Source: Pararge aegeria
Lineage: Eukaryota; Arthropoda; Insecta; Lepidoptera; Nymphalidae
Reading direction: 5' to 3'
Length of the DNA: 64,000 bases
Assembly: GCF_905163445.1 (NCBI RefSeq)
Contig: NC_053184.1
Location: 1,240,001 to 1,304,000 of the forward strand
Position numbers and translations under genes: made by a program
Shown here: piece after piece, positions 50,411 to 61,517 of the stretch
Layout of the letters: each line of letters begins with the position of its first letter
How positions within the stretch are numbered: position 1 is the stretch's first letter
Notes under the pieces: model-generated
The model's input: the letters and a program-made list of their open reading frames with translations, nothing else
Told to the model about the DNA's origin: nothing
Databases searched by the model: none

Positions 50411-50535
50411 CAGCGGTTCTGGTCTAGTGGTAAGGACTCTGTTTTCAGTTTCGGGGTTCGGGGGTTCGGGGGCCGAGTTCACACCGGCGCAAAACTCTAA
50501 CTTTTCTAAGTTAAGTGCGTTTTGTTTAAGCTATT
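50411..50535 (+). mobile_element. Second SINE-A head, tandem
   Basis: CAGCGGTTCTGGTCTAGTGG, TAAGGACTCTG, CTAACTTTTCTAAGTTAAGT and GCGTTTTGTTTAAGC. Between the boxes, a GGGTTCGG unit is repeated about three times (50452-50475). Same orientation as the preceding head. Confidence 0.65.
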
Positions 50536-50647
50536 AAATATATATTTATACCACTGGAATTTATTCTTTCGACAAGATATTCTTAGTCAGCCTTTATCAT
50601 TAAATTTTGAGTTAAATTTAATCATATTTTTAATTTAACTTCAATCA

Positions 50648-50760
50648 ATATCATAAACCTATAACAGCCCACTGCTAGACAAAAAGTATCTCCTAACGCT
50701 AAGGTTTGCCAATAATCACCAAACTGGGTTGGCGGATTTTACTTAATACGTCCAAATTTA
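50648..50760. mobile_element. REP-L fragment
   Basis: CCTATAACAGCCCACTGCTA and GACAAAAAGTATCTCCTAAC, then AACTGGGTTGGCGGATTTTA, resemble the REP-L layout at 21592. A related piece lies at 50838-50890 (GCCCACCACACTGCGCCGAT, GCGGGTTGGTGGG). Confidence 0.45.
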
Positions 50761-50900
50761 TCTTCCTTTCACGTTTTTAAGTTATTTATGATTTTCAGAA
50801 AACATCATCATAATAATCCACATCCTACTAATGACAGTTTTAAAGCATAAGCCCACCACACTGCGCCGATGCGGGTTGGTGGGATTTAACTGCTATAACC

Positions 50901-51339
50901 ACAATAAAATGGTAATAATCAGAATACGTTTTCTGATTCCGACCATTGGAGTTCACAAAAAATCTACGCATTTATACATCTGGCTTCTCAAAATTGATAA
51001 AATTCTTCATTTTTTAAGGAAAATTATACGTGGGAAGGGTGAGTAACCAGTTCCGTTTGTCAATATGGTTTAAAAACCACTGCGGGTGCGCCCGAAGGAA
51101 ATTGCACAAATAACTTGAGCCTACTTAAGCATCTTGTGACTTGTCGTCGAATTTAAAGGCTTTCGCGAGAAATTATAGGGAAACGTCATTGATATACTAA
51201 ACCTTAGATAGTATTACACCTCTTCCCTACTTAGTACGAAAGTAACGTTGTCCTCAATCTTTACTTATTGAACGCGACAAAGTCACAGGACACCGCTTGT
51301 GCTCGTTTTTATTCGATATTTGTATCATCTTCATATAAG
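50901..51339. other. Unassigned stretch
   Basis: No supported feature. Confidence 0.4.
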
Positions 51340-51724
51340 CAAACAAACGCATAGAAGCATTTGAGATGTGGGCATTTAGACGTATATTGGCCATTAGTCA
51401 AACTCGCAAAGTACCCCATGAGGAAGTTCAGCGACGCGTCAACCAACGACGCGAACTTTTGCACACCATCAAGATCAGAAAAGTTGCATATATGGGGCAC
51501 GTAAAGTATGAGAGATATGAGCTCTTTCAACTTATTATGATGGGAAAAGTTGCTGGAAGAAGAGGTGTTGGCCGTAAAAATCCTGGCTTCGTAACATCAG
51601 AGAGTGGAGGAATCGCGAGTGCAGTAGAATTATTTCACCTCGCGGAACATATATCGACAAGAATTTACGAAGCTGACTGCCAGCCTTCGCTAGTCGGAGA
51701 CGCACCGCAAGAAGAAGACGATCA
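51340..51724 (+). mobile_element. RTE-like LINE type 3, ORF2 C-terminal tail
   Basis: Plus-strand reading: RIEAFEMWAFRRILAISQT, HEEVQRRVNQRRELLHTIKI, RKVAYMGHVKYERYELFQLI, GKVAGRRGVGRKNPGFV and VELFHLAE. This is the tail of another RTE-like ORF2 (EMWxxRRxLxIxxT...LLxxIKxRKxxYxGHxxR...GKxxGRRGxGR). Beyond LFHLAE the conserved end lies in another frame, so the tail is frameshifted although the 133-codon frame stays open into the SINE-A beyond. Confidence 0.8.
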
Positions 51725-52017
51725 TATAAGCCGTTACCAACAGAGCATGGGTCTCCTTTCGCAATGACAAGGGTTTAGGCTATAGTCCACCACGCTAACC
51801 AAGTTGCTGGTTGGTGGACTTCAAACACGTTTGAGAACATTATGGAGAACTCACAAGTATGTAGGTTTCCTCACGATGATTTCTCTCACCGTTAGCAAGT
51901 CATATTTTATTGCTTGAACAAAAGATACATAACTTAAAAAAGTTGGAGTTGTATGCCGGGGTTCGAACTCGGTCTCCCGAAAGTGAGCCACCTTACCACT
52001 AGGCTATAACCGCTTCT
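51725..52017 (-). mobile_element. SINE-A, full length
   Basis: On plus: ACCAACAGAGCATGGGTCTC, TAGTCCACCACGCTAACCAA, GAGAACATTATGGAGAACTC, GGGGTTCGAACTCGGTCTCC and ACTAGGCTATAACCGCTTC. Head and body are complete. It sits directly on the 3' side of the RTE tail. Confidence 0.9.
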
Positions 52018-52356
52018 ATACTGCCACCAACCGTTGTACGTAGGGATAATGTATCTATGTTTTACCAGATTTTATATCAACGGGGAGTGTTTAAAAAACT
52101 GCAAGCGTCATTTTCTGGGAAACGGCCTTGAATCAGGGCCCATGGCGCGCATTAAAATTCGCTCAGCGTAACGTCGAGTTTGAGTCAGTGACTTGCAACG
52201 TGCAGTCACTTGACGTGTTTCACACTTTACCACGTTACAAAGCTTTAAAATAGGTCAACATAATAATACTGGCTATCTCTTCGCGTAAATGTAAATTAGG
52301 CTTGTTTAATCTGTTTAAACTAAATTTATTAAAAATTGGTAACTTACTTACAATTT
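52018..52356. other. Unassigned stretch
   Basis: No feature recognised. Confidence 0.4.
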
Positions 52357-52530
52357 TTAGATAGCCGGTTGGCGTAGCGGGCAGTGGCCCTGCTTCTTGC
52401 GTCCAAGGCCATAGGTTCGATTCCCACAACTGGAAAAATGTTTGTGTTATGAACATGAAAAGTTTTTCAGTGTGTGGGTGTTTGTCTGTGGGGCTAGATG
52501 GCGCTGTGTGTAGTATATATATTTACTTTT
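52357..52530 (+). mobile_element. SINE-C, best copy
   Basis: AGCCGGTTGGCGTAGCGGGC, AGTGGCCCTGCTTCTTGCGT, GGTTCGATTCCCACAACTGG, GTTATGAACATGAAAAGTTT and TGGGGCTAGATGGCGCTGTG. A box and B box are intact. It ends in a TATATATTTAC tract. Confidence 0.9.
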
Positions 52531-52589
52531 ACTTTAATATCAATCAATCCTTACTAATATTTAGATTCTTTGTTAGATACGAAAGAACA

Positions 52590-52720
52590 TTTTTTCCCGG
52601 GATATCTTATGTCCTTCTCCAGGTGGTGAGCTATCTCTGAACCAAATTTCATTAAGCTCGGTGCAGCGGTTTGCCAAAGACAGGTAACGAACAAACCAAC
52701 AAACAAACATGCGTGCACAC
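52590..52720 (-). mobile_element. REP-H-like copy
   Basis: On plus: CCCGGGATATCTTATGTCCT, CTATCTCTGAACCAAATTTC, ATTAAGCTCGGTGCAGCGGT and AACAAACCAACAAACAAACA, the reverse of a REP-H opening. The 80-codon minus frame is not a gene. Confidence 0.65.
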
Positions 52721-52780
52721 ACAAACAGACGGACTGATGGACATATAAAACGCGAGTTCTTCCAAGTAAACTTCTATAGC

Positions 52781-53159
52781 AATGAAAATCTAACAAAAGT
52801 TATTAACAAGCAGCAACTTTTAATAAGAACCGAGTGCTATTCAATTGAGTAGGTATTATTCTATAATGGCCTTTATAAACTTTTTAATCGAACATAATTA
52901 GCGAATAATTTGTAAGTACGTCATTCGAAATACATAGTACGGGCGAACTTCGCGTATGAATAAATAAAGGCTCTTGAACGCTGTGCGGTTAATAGCGACA
53001 ATTGATAGACAAATTAATACCTTACAACTTGTTACCTGGAAAATTTATGGAGTGATATTGGATTGTAGGAATAATTAGACGACGTTAGGAATGCATTTAT
53101 TGATGCAGTAATAAATGTATTTAATACATTTAATTAAAAGTTAAATAATAATGGATAAG
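52781..53159. other. Unassigned stretch
   Basis: No feature recognised. Confidence 0.4.
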
Positions 53160-53345
53160 AGTTCGATTCTCCTTTCGGTGGTATCAAGTGCGATACCAGA
53201 CACGTGGCACTCAGCTCTAACTTTGGCATTTGGTAATTTATATTTTGAATTTATTATGTCTGGTCTAGCTTTGGCTGTGGCTAGTTACCACCCTATCGAC
53301 AAATATGTGCCACGAAGCGATTAAGTTTATGGATAACGGCCATAC
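53160..53345 (+). mobile_element. SINE-B, decayed 5' two-thirds
   Basis: The B-box-like AGAGTTCGATTCTCC, GGTAATTTATATTTTGAATT, TGTCTGGTCTAGCTTTGGCT and GTTACCACCCTATCGACAAA follow SINE-B order. Confidence 0.65.
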
Positions 53346-53420
53346 AGTATAAAGACAAAAAAACAACAGCTGTTGAGTATAATTCTTGCCGTTTGCCTTA
53401 ATTTCAATGAACAGATCGTA

Positions 53421-53762
53421 GTCGCTTACTATGGGCCCTATAAAAAGGCTCAGAAATCAAATCACTACAGAAATCATGAGGTCCGTGGAAGAACTAAAGT
53501 TACCGGCATAGCTCAACGAGTCGCGAAGCTGAAGGGCAACGGTCACATAGCTCTGAGAACCGATGGAAGTTGGAGTCCCAAGATGCTGCAGTTGTAAACG
53601 CAGCTTCGGTTTGCCCACAACGAGGTGGTAAGAAGACAGCAAACGAGTCGGAAGCTGTTGGAAACAAGCGGTCCAGGACCGTGGCTTTTGGAACTACAAA
53701 AGACTTATGTCCATCAGTGGACGCCAATTGGTTGAAGCGATCATTATGATGATGATGATGTC
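53421..53762 (+). mobile_element. RTE-like type 1, ORF2 tail, frameshifted
   Basis: RGRTKVTGIAQRVAKLKGNG, HIALRTDGSWSPKMLQL and a premature stop. The nucleotide sequence continues to align to the type 1 tail (GTGGCTTTTGGAACTACAAA, GTCCATCAGTGGACGCCAAT) and ends in (ATG)n. It is more decayed than 6160-6540. Confidence 0.8.
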
Positions 53763-54474
53763 GAAGTCTCTGAAAATTGAATTACCAATTTTGTTTTATA
53801 TTCGACTAAAAATTACGATTACGTGTCTTCCAATGGAACTATTTAATCCAAACACACAGCGGATGTATTTACCAAAACACAGCCGCCGGCGACACGTGTA
53901 CGTTGGTGTCCAAAATAATAGTTACAACTTGTACAACAATATGGTCGCAAATGCATCACTTTTTTTTACAATGAACAAAAACTCTAATTCGAATATAGAT
54001 TAAATGATTCAGAGTTCAGGTACGATAAAAAATCTGCCACACAGCAAAACAGGCTTCATCTTTCCCACGAGAAAACATTTTTTTAAAGCCCTAACTCTCT
54101 ATCGAACAACCAAGGTTTTCAGCACACACAAAAATAATTTTTGCAGGAGGTGAAATAATGCCAACTCCGAAACTCTGGTCTGTCTCAGAGCATCTCTTAA
54201 CCGCAGAGCCCAATAACTCACAAGTTTTTAAATCAAATCTAGGATATCGTGATAATAATGGGTTCGTAATGGGTTAATCGGGTTAGTAATGGGTTATTAA
54301 ACTTAGACTTGACAGTTCCATGTATCTATAACAAAAGTTTAAGTTTTCAAATCAATCCAACTCAGTTACATGCTCTATAGCACACAGTGTCGTAATAAAT
54401 GTCACAATCGAAGAGAATTTTACTTGTACATCGAACATCTAGTGTCAGGGGTAACTATAGTGTCTAGTCCATAC
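53763..54474. other. Unassigned stretch
   Basis: A short tandem of GGGTT(C/A)GTAATGGGTTA lies at about 54260-54298. The 98-codon frame at 53707 begins inside the RTE tail and has no motif. Confidence 0.4.
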
Positions 54475-54560
54475 ATGGGGTAAGTATTAAGGTGGCTTAA
54501 ACACGCGGCGACTGTTGCAAAACTTCCTTTATGCTACGGCAGTGGCGACTCGTCTTTTCA
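54475..54560 (+). repeat. REP-M copy 1
   Basis: GGTGGCTTAAACACGCGGCG, ACTGTTGCAAAACTTCCTTT and ATGCTACGGCAGTGGCG align with 55275-55345 over about 75 bases. Confidence 0.5.
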
Positions 54561-54644
54561 ACAAAGCGCATCTGCATCGCTACATCTGGAGATTGGTAGC
54601 ATTTGTACCGAACGACCAAAGTAGTTCAGTAGCAATAACATTCG

Positions 54645-54860
54645 ACATTTCTACTTCAACCGATTGGCGTCCACTGCTTGACATAGTTTTATAGTAGGGA
54701 GTTCCAAAAACTACGGTTCTGGGTTGTTGTTTCTAGCGGTTCAAATAATTTGATGTCGTCTGGAGCTGAACTTGCTGAGGGCCGGCCAACACTGTGTTTA
54801 CCGGTGTGGGGTAGCTATTCGAGCACCATGGGGTCTCAATGCCCAGGATACAACTGCATC
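54645..54860 (-). mobile_element. RTE-like type 1, ORF2 tail, degraded
   Basis: On plus: CAACCGATTGGCGTCCACTG, GGGAGTTCCAAAAACTACGG, GATGTCGTCTGGAGCTGAAC and AACACTGTGTTTACCGG, the reverse of the type 1 tail. No frame survives. Confidence 0.75.
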
Positions 54861-55016
54861 GTTTCTGCATAAACGCAAACGTGTGACTTTTTGGAGCGAT
54901 ATCGGGTAAAAAAACAATGGGGCTGAGATGCATAGTCGGTAGTACATGTCTGTGTTGATGCTACTTCTCGTCTGCTTCGCGACAGACATCGTCATCAATA
55001 TTATAATCATTATAAA

Positions 55017-55170
55017 CTCTCTACACGGCACGGATTACCTCTCAGAACGAGGAGGGTCTGGCCAAGTGCGGATTTGACGCCTTATTTCATTCGAGATTTT
55101 GGGGAGCTTTCAAGCATGTAGATTTCCACACAATGTTTTTCTATACTTTCTTTATTAAAGCAAGGGTATT
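55017..55170 (-). mobile_element. SINE-A, heavily decayed
   Basis: On plus: CTACACGGCACGGATTACCT, TGGCCAAGTGCGGATTTGAC, CATGTAGATTTCCACACAAT. Recognisable by order only. Confidence 0.6.
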
Positions 55171-55264
55171 AAAGTAAGAGATCCGTGACTAACTGAACCA
55201 TAAGACTATACCCACGAGACTGAACCACCAGAATTCGTTATTGAATCGCTACATACAGTGTTCG

Positions 55265-55350
55265 TGGGTGACTCCCTAAAGGCGGGTTACACACGCGGCG
55301 ATAGTTGCGCTAACTCCTTTATCCAGCATTGGCCGCGCTAGTTATGTGTG
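55265..55350 (+). repeat. REP-M copy 2
   Basis: AAAGGCGGGTTACACACGCG, GCGATAGTTGCGCTAACTCC and TTTATCCAGCATTGGCCGCG. Diverged partner of 54475-54560, in the same orientation about 790 bp away. Confidence 0.5.
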
Positions 55351-55594
55351 GTTGTTTGCGCGAGCACGCGATGCGAGTCACGTACTAATCTACCGCAGTT
55401 TGCTCGTTGTCGGGACCCGCTCGGAATACCCAAATGTGTAGCATTCCAACTGACGTGGAACAAATGTTCCGCCGGTGTATGACAAGCGGTAAAAATTAAG
55501 CTTAAATGTAACTGATTGGCTGAGGAGAGAGCATGCAGCGTGCATAGATAATAAACAAGTTTCAGTAGTGTATTATTGTTTTAGAACTATACTA

Positions 55595-56399
55595 GCTGTG
55601 GCCCACGATATTTGCACACGAACTTTCATTTACCGAGGAATTAAACCTACCTAATTTTTCGCAAAGTTTTGAACTATTAAGCTGTAAAGCCGTGCTATTG
55701 ATTTCTAAGGTATTTAGTGTTTAATACCTGTCGACTAATGGACATAGGTCTTGTGTAGGAAGTTTAATACACCAAAGTCTTGTGCGCTTGGTTTCAAAAG
55801 CTCCCTTCACAAGTTTTATGTTATCTGTAAACTTCGTTGAGAGTCTACGTACCCAGAGTCTACCAAAGCAGCGCGTCTTTGTCGATAGTTACTTTCATAA
55901 CACCCACATAAACGTCTACAAAGTAAGTGCTCATTTTTGTTCGCTCACTTATTTTGAAGTTTTTATTTTCGTCATTTTTATGAGATTTTTTTTTCCACAG
56001 AAGTTTTATTAAACATACCTTAGACACAGCTCACACACTGTACGGTAAGCGTATCACAGTAACGCGTTTATAGCATTTTCTATACTATAAAGTTAAGTAC
56101 AAAATGCGTGCTCATACATATTGTATGAGGGATCATCGCTTGGACGGATAAAATAAAGGTGCGGGCACAATGGTTCAGTCGGGATTACGATAACATTTGT
56201 CTTGTAATATACTTAACTTTTATTTACTTTAGAAATATTACGTATTAGAAATTGGCCATAACGAAACAAAATAGTCAAAACCTAAAGAAGGCGTCTTAGA
56301 GTCTAGTCAGAAAATATTTCCCATATTTCTCTATGCCTTAAAAAAAGGACCCTGCGAGAAATAATATAATAGACGCTCTCGAAATTTGATGCTGAAGTC
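55595..56399. other. Mostly unassigned
   Basis: 55595-55640 resembles a reversed REP-H end (ACTAGCTGTGGCCCACGATA). The remainder, including the 76-codon frame at 55782, is unassigned. Confidence 0.4.
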
Positions 56400-56560
56400 G
56401 AATGTTGAGAGTTACCTGGAACATTCTGTAGAAAAAGAAATCCATTCTCAATGACCTTAGCATAAAGCAGCGTTTGCCTTCCACGGTCCAAGCACCTATC
56501 CGCGTATATGGAAAATAAAAGACCCTACATCTCGCTATCGAAGTATAACACACACGCGCG
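56400..56560 (+). mobile_element. RTE-like type 2, ORF2 tail remnant
   Basis: From 56402 the plus strand reads MLRVTWNIL, stop, KKKSILNDLSIKQRLPSTVQ and AP. It is the same segment as 47138-47230. The overlapping minus-strand frames are shadows. Confidence 0.75.
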
Positions 56561-57225
56561 CCATATAAACCACTTCGAAAGATAAATGGACCACAGTAGC
56601 AGCTCTATGGCGTCGTAGTTCCTATTAGTACTTTAGGACGCGTGACCATAGCTCACGTACAACATTTCCATGTGTACCTGAATCAATCACGTGCCGATAC
56701 GATTTCGTCGATAGGGCACCTATCCAATGGCTGTAGTATCTCACTATCATTAATTAGTTAAAGCATTTTACTTTTCAAAGTAGGTATACATATTTTGCCT
56801 ATCTCAATTGCTGGATATAGAAACATAGCGCTGAAAACTAGCACAATGTCATTATAAAGTTTGCCTGCCTTAAATAATGAATTAACGTAACAATATAAGG
56901 ATTAACGGCGTATTAATTTCTTTCATCCTTATTTCTTTTCACCCAAAACAAACATCTAATAATAATGTAGATCAATAACGATTTATTTGGAAAAATAACA
57001 TTGAGATGAGGGAAAAAAAATTATATGAATACAAAATGTTACATAATCAGAAGTTAATCTTCTTTCTCTTTCTCTTATCCTAGGTTATGCAGGATGGACA
57101 GAGGATCTCTTCTTTAAAGTTAAAGGCAGACTTGCTGTTTTGGTGTTGGCTTATTGTTTACAAATTCTCTTTTTATTGGAAAGTCTCCATAGCAAGAATT
57201 ATATAGCTGTAATTCTTTTTAAGGT
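56561..57225. other. Unassigned stretch
   Basis: No feature recognised. Confidence 0.4.
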
Positions 57226-57420
57226 GTCATCATCAATATAACCCAGTACCTTCCCACTACAAGCATGGGTCCCCCCCAGAATAAGAAAACTGTAGGCAGT
57301 AGTCCACCATGCTGGACCAATGAGGTTTGGTAGACTTTACATCAATTTGAGAACGTTACGGAGACCTCTCGAGCACGCAGGTTTCCTCACAATGATTTCC
57401 CTCACCGTTAGTCGCAATAT
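57226..57420 (-). mobile_element. SINE-A 3' two-thirds
   Basis: On plus: TGTCATCATCAATATAACCC, AGTAGTCCACCATGCTGGAC, GAGAACGTTACGGAGACCTC and GCAGGTTTCCTCACAATGAT. The TCATCATCA at the left is the element's (TGATGA) tail. The head is absent. Confidence 0.8.
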
Positions 57421-58114
57421 CCCTAGCATCTAATATAGCCAGAGTTATATAGCTATCATACTTTCAAGCAAATGAAAATAAAGTTTTCTAGTAAAAATAA
57501 AAATGGTTACATTTCTCATCTGCAACCACTACCCCAGAATATTATAGCATTCATATTCATAAGGCAAGAAAGAGAGCCTATGGTACACACACCTTTATAC
57601 GCCTAAAACGCATCCGGTCATATTTTGACCGCTATTAAGAGTTATTGCTGCATTTTTATTCATGGAACAATTTAAGAAATACCGGGTTTTAGAGTTTAGG
57701 GGTAACCTCTATAAAGGGTGAACGTTAGGCGCAGACTACACGGACATACTGGTTCTGTTCTAACGAGCACATGTTTTGTGCATATAGCTAAAATACATAT
57801 GGAAATAATTAAAATAAAACAAACAAACAATAATACATATGTAATCAGCTATTTTTTTTCTATCTGCTAAGTAAAGTTATCCTCTCTCATAAAAGTGATA
57901 AAACCCAACACAGGCCCTAATAGTAAATATAGCTAGGCTAAACGGCTTTCTTTGATTCCAACCGGACTTCTAAATTGTGTAGTAAATAAGGTTACAGATA
58001 ATCAAATTAACTCTTAAAATAATATTTAAACACACAACTTTTACTACTTTCACCTAATTTATATACATTGTATATTATCGATTAGTAATTAGGATTTAAT
58101 TCTTACTAATGCGA
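57421..58114. other. Unassigned stretch
   Basis: No feature recognised. Confidence 0.4.
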
Positions 58115-58193
58115 TTAGCCTTAACCCTTCTGAGAGAAATGCGAATATTTCCAATGCGAAAGTATGTTTGTTTGGCCTTCCTTCACGCGTCAA
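58115..58193 (+). mobile_element. REP-H start, fused to a LINE tail
   Basis: TTTCCAATGCGAAAGTATGT, TTGTTTGGCCTTCCTTCACG, CGTCAACTAA. The LINE coding tail follows with no spacer. Confidence 0.6.
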
Positions 58194-58816
58194 CTAAGCA
58201 ACTCTGCCAAGAAGTGTTGGAATAACATTCCTCCGCTAATCAAGAACTTTAAAAGTAAGTTTGGGTTTAAGAACCAAATTAAACAATATTTATTGGCGAA
58301 ACAGGTGGAATTCCAATAACATGTGGCGGAGTCATCTTTTCTCTAGATACAGTCTGTTAACTTTACTATACTTAACTTAACCACTTACTAATTTTATTAT
58401 TATATATAGCTGTAGGACGTTTCAATTATGTAACCACCTTTTACACTGTGTATCTTAATTAGTTATTGATATATGTACGTTTTTATTTTCAAGTTTATAT
58501 AAATATATGTTAGTTTAATTTATTATTATTATAGTTGTGGATTTATTTAGTTAGTTTAGTAGTATTCGTTTTATTGTTGTATTTTTTTTTGTTAAACTAA
58601 GCATTTAAATTAAAATATTAAAATGTGGTCATTGGATGGCTACGTATTTCCGTCGTGTTACCTGGTACAAGGTGCCAACTGAAAATCAGCGCTGTGTGCT
58701 CCCACTGGCGCATGCAGCACAATACTGAGCTGGCACCTTTTTTTCTAGGTTGTGCCACACATAACATATGTGGTGTTGTGAGTATAGTAAAAATATTTTT
58801 TTCTTTCTTTCTTTCA
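58194..58816 (+). mobile_element. LINE ORF2 C-terminus with 3' hairpin and TTTC tail
   Basis: The frame ending at TAA (58317-58319) reads KKCWNNIPPLIKNFKSKFGF, then KNQIKQYLLAKQVEFQ, a WNxLPxxIKxFKSKxxFKxxLKxYLL tail typical of insect CR1/L2-like ORF2. About 350 bases later a hairpin of AAGGTGCCAACT (58669-58680) and AGCTGGCACCTT (58728-58739) precedes the terminal TTCTTTCTTTCTTTC. Such 3' stem-loops and short tandem tails are common in these LINEs. I infer one element, but the AT-rich join was not verified. Confidence 0.7.
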
Positions 58817-59500
58817 ACTAATCAACTTGATTTTTTATACGTCGTTGTTTTATTATGTTGTGTATTATAGTGCTAAGTTTTATTTAATATATATTGTTTC
58901 TACGTTTGTGTTTATACAGGAAACGATTTAAACATTTGAGCTTTAACGTTTAGTTAGTTTACTTTTAGTATTCAACTTGAGTTTTATTGGGCACGACTTA
59001 CAATTCTTTACGTTGTGAAGAATAAATAAACTTCCACAGACCAGATTGTCACCGAGTAAGGATCGGATTGCAAACGGTTTTACGTGTAGTCTAAGCCTAA
59101 AATACGCCCGTAATATTGGATGATGTAAATGCGTTACCGACATATTTGACCGTCGAATAGTTCTCCCTTTTGTATGAATGTATGAATGTAAGGCATCCCA
59201 TATGTCGTAGGACGTGGGAGTTGGAATTAGTTTCACCGTGGAGTCTAGATGCTCTTATAATTGGTTAGTTTTTACAGTTCCTGGGAGAGAGCGAATAATT
59301 TTGAAGGTGAGTCTTACCAGCTTAAGAGTGAGGAAATTGACGGAGTCTATCTTCATTGCTTCTGTTCTGCTCATTTTCATCAAAATGTATTGTTACTTGC
59401 TACGAATTTAACCTTCGATGCAAAAACCGGTCCCAGATTTTCTGACGATCAAAAACATTAAAACGGCAAAAGGCGTAAGTATGCCAGTCTTATAGAGAGT
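58817..59500. other. Unassigned stretch
   Basis: Frames at 58943-59236 (minus) and 59214-59461 (plus) have no motif. No repeat recognised. Confidence 0.4.
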
Positions 59501-59591
59501 CACATATTGGTTCTGTTTGTCGTGGAAACCTTGGGGCCATGGGGTCTTAGTTCCAAAAAAATCTTGAGAGACAATACACTGCGGTTGATTG

Positions 59592-59594
<3 letters not shown>

Positions 59595-59652
<58 letters not shown>
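59595..59652. repeat. GT microsatellite
   Basis: Uninterrupted GT of roughly 55 bases, immediately before REP-G. It encodes the artefactual Cys/Val run of the open frame across it. Confidence 0.95.
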
Positions 59653-59653
<1 letters not shown>

Positions 59654-59654
59654 T

Positions 59655-59862
59655 GTAATAGAGCGTCCGGGGAAGTACTATCGCCATGCTTATTTCTGCC
59701 GCTAAGCAGCATTATTGCAATGCTATGTTTCGGTCTGAAGGGCGTTTGTGGATGGACTCACTCCTTGCATGCCCTGTGAAGTGTTGCTCTGTTTATGGGC
59801 GATGGTTTTTCACTTACCATCACGTGGCTTGGTCCGTCAATTTTTAATATAAAAAAAACAAC
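59655..59862 (+). mobile_element. REP-G copy with A-rich end
   Basis: AGAGCGTCCGGGGAAGTACT, CGCCATGCTTATTTCTGCCG, GGTCTGAAGGGCGTTTGTGG, GGGCGATGGTTTTTCACTTA, then TATAAAAAAAACA. This is the clearest view of the sense 3' end. Confidence 0.8.
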
Positions 59863-59867
59863 GTGTG

Positions 59868-60005
59868 GCTAAGGCGTTAAGCCTCATCTGTCTATAATTA
59901 CACTGGCAACCACGCCTTTCAGAACGAGACACAGCCGTGATGCTTGATAGCATGTCAGAGGCACTTCCACAGATGAGTTCTGACACAAAAGCTAACGCAT
60001 CTACT
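59868..60005 (-). mobile_element. REP-G, inverted against the previous copy
   Basis: On plus: AAGGCGTTAAGCCTCATCTG, CAACCACGCCTTTCAGAACG and CACTTCCACAGATGAGTTCT. Tail-to-tail arrangement with 59655-59862. Confidence 0.7.
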
Positions 60006-60086
60006 GCTACAAATACTAAACGTAAATAGCATGTAGAGACACGTCTGCATTTACAATATTTACAACATTAAAGTATAATTGATCTT

Positions 60087-60260
60087 TACATATTATAAAA
60101 AAACTCCCCCGCCGCGTCTGTTTGTCTGCTTGAGCGCAGATAACTGAAAAACTATCGAAATGATTTTCATACGGTTTTTACTAATGAACACAGTGACTAT
60201 AGCGGAAAATTTTAGCTTATATCTTATGTCTTTTGTTGTTAATCGTTTGTTTTGTTATGA
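60087..60260 (+). mobile_element. REP-H-related repeat (CCGCCGCGTCTG type)
   Basis: CTCCCCCGCCGCGTCTGTTT, ACTGAAAAACTATCGAAATG and TTTTCATACGGTTTTTACTA make a sequence I recall from many lepidopteran genomes. The 63-codon frame at 60160 lies inside and is not credited. Confidence 0.6.
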
Positions 60261-60269
60261 TAACGTTGT

Positions 60270-60350
60270 GTTGTTTGACGGCCGATTGACGCAGCGTGGG
60301 GCTAGACGTCGATGTATTTATTATCGTAGTATATTATTATTATTATCGTA
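60270..60350 (+). mobile_element. SINE-C with internal deletion
   Basis: Head GACGGCCGATTGACGCAGCG joins directly to GGGGCTAGACGTCGATGTAT and ends TATTATTATTATTATCG. The B box and body are deleted. Confidence 0.65.
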
Positions 60351-60499
60351 GTTTTTCGTTAATTGCCTGAAATATAACGATGGTTGTTAAACATGTCATA
60401 CTGACTTGGAGTTTTACTGGCGTACGCCGCGAGTATGATTGATATTATATTAAAATGTACTAAATTAGAAATGCTAAAAGCAAGAAAAATGCCGCGGGC

Positions 60500-60970
60500 C
60501 GCCCGGGTGCGTATAATATCGTTTGGTAATAAAGGTGGACCCGATAGGTGGCGCTGAAATGAGGTTCTTGGTTTTTTAAAGATATTAAAACCTGTAATAA
60601 CCGATTTGATGCAGACGAAGTTGCACGGGTCAGCCAGTCCTACTTATCCTACTTTTATTATGAATGTGAAAGTGTATGTTTGTTACTCAATCACGCCAAA
60701 GCGGCTGAACGGATTTAGATCAAATTTGTCATGCATGTTGCCTTTTTTATGGAAAAGAACATAAGCTACCTTTTATCCCGATTCCTTAAGTAGTTCCTGA
60801 AGGAAAATTGAAAATGGATTACGAGCTAAGCCACGGCCTTACAGCTTCTGAATTTGGTATGCATGTCACCTATGCTATGGAAAAGGACATGTAGTACTTT
60901 CTATACCGATCTCTCAAATAGTTCCCGTGGTATGATTAAAAATTGTTAACAAGCGAAACTTTAGACCCAA
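60500..60970 (+). mobile_element. REP-H copies, head to tail
   Basis: 60590-60640 is a REP-H end (ATGCAGACGAAGTTGCACGG, GTCAGCCAG). 60640-60840 is a REP-H start and body (GAATGTGAAAGTGTATGTTT, GGCTGAACGGATTTAGATCA, GCATGCATGTTGCC-like). 60850-60970 repeats the body theme (GGTATGCATGTCACCTATGC). Confidence 0.65.
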
Positions 60971-61361
60971 TTCTGAAATCCACGCAAGCGCAGGCAGAAA
61001 CTAGAAACTAGTCTGAAATAAATGCTTACGCCAATGTATGCTTTCTTTATATAAACCTTAGCTAAACGGACTCACATAGTTAAAAGAACTTCCCCCGATT
61101 GATAGCTCAATCTTAGAGCAATAGTAAAGCCCTAAACCTGTCAGAGCGTAGTAAACTGGCGAATGTCCTTGAAATTAATTAAAACTACCCTCCGAAGGGT
61201 AAAGCAGTTTAGCAAAGCCATTGGTTGATCTTGAATCGATTAGAAGGGTTATATTGAGTTATCCGTCGCTTAGTTGGTAACGATTTATGGGGTGCCTTAT
61301 AGTCTTCGTAAACCATATCTACTCAAAGAATCGACTTGATTTTTGCCTGGCATAGGCCATG
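60971..61361. other. Unassigned stretch
   Basis: No feature recognised. Confidence 0.4.
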
Positions 61362-61458
61362 CACATAACTTAGAAAAGTTAGGGGTGCGTGCTGGGATTC
61401 AAACTCGGACAAGTCGAAAGTGAAGTCGAGCTCCTACCCACTGGGCTATCACCGCTAG
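61362..61458 (-). mobile_element. SINE-A head, minus strand
   Basis: On plus: CACATAACTTAGAAAAGTTA, GGGGTGCGTGCTGGGATTCA, AACTCGG and CTACCCACTGGGCTATCACC, GCT. Only the first 100 bases of SINE-A, inverted relative to the next entry. Confidence 0.85.
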
Positions 61459-61517
61459 TATGAATAGTATGGTAGTATGGATACATAAATAGCCTATAGT
61501 CCACTGCTGAAATAAAG

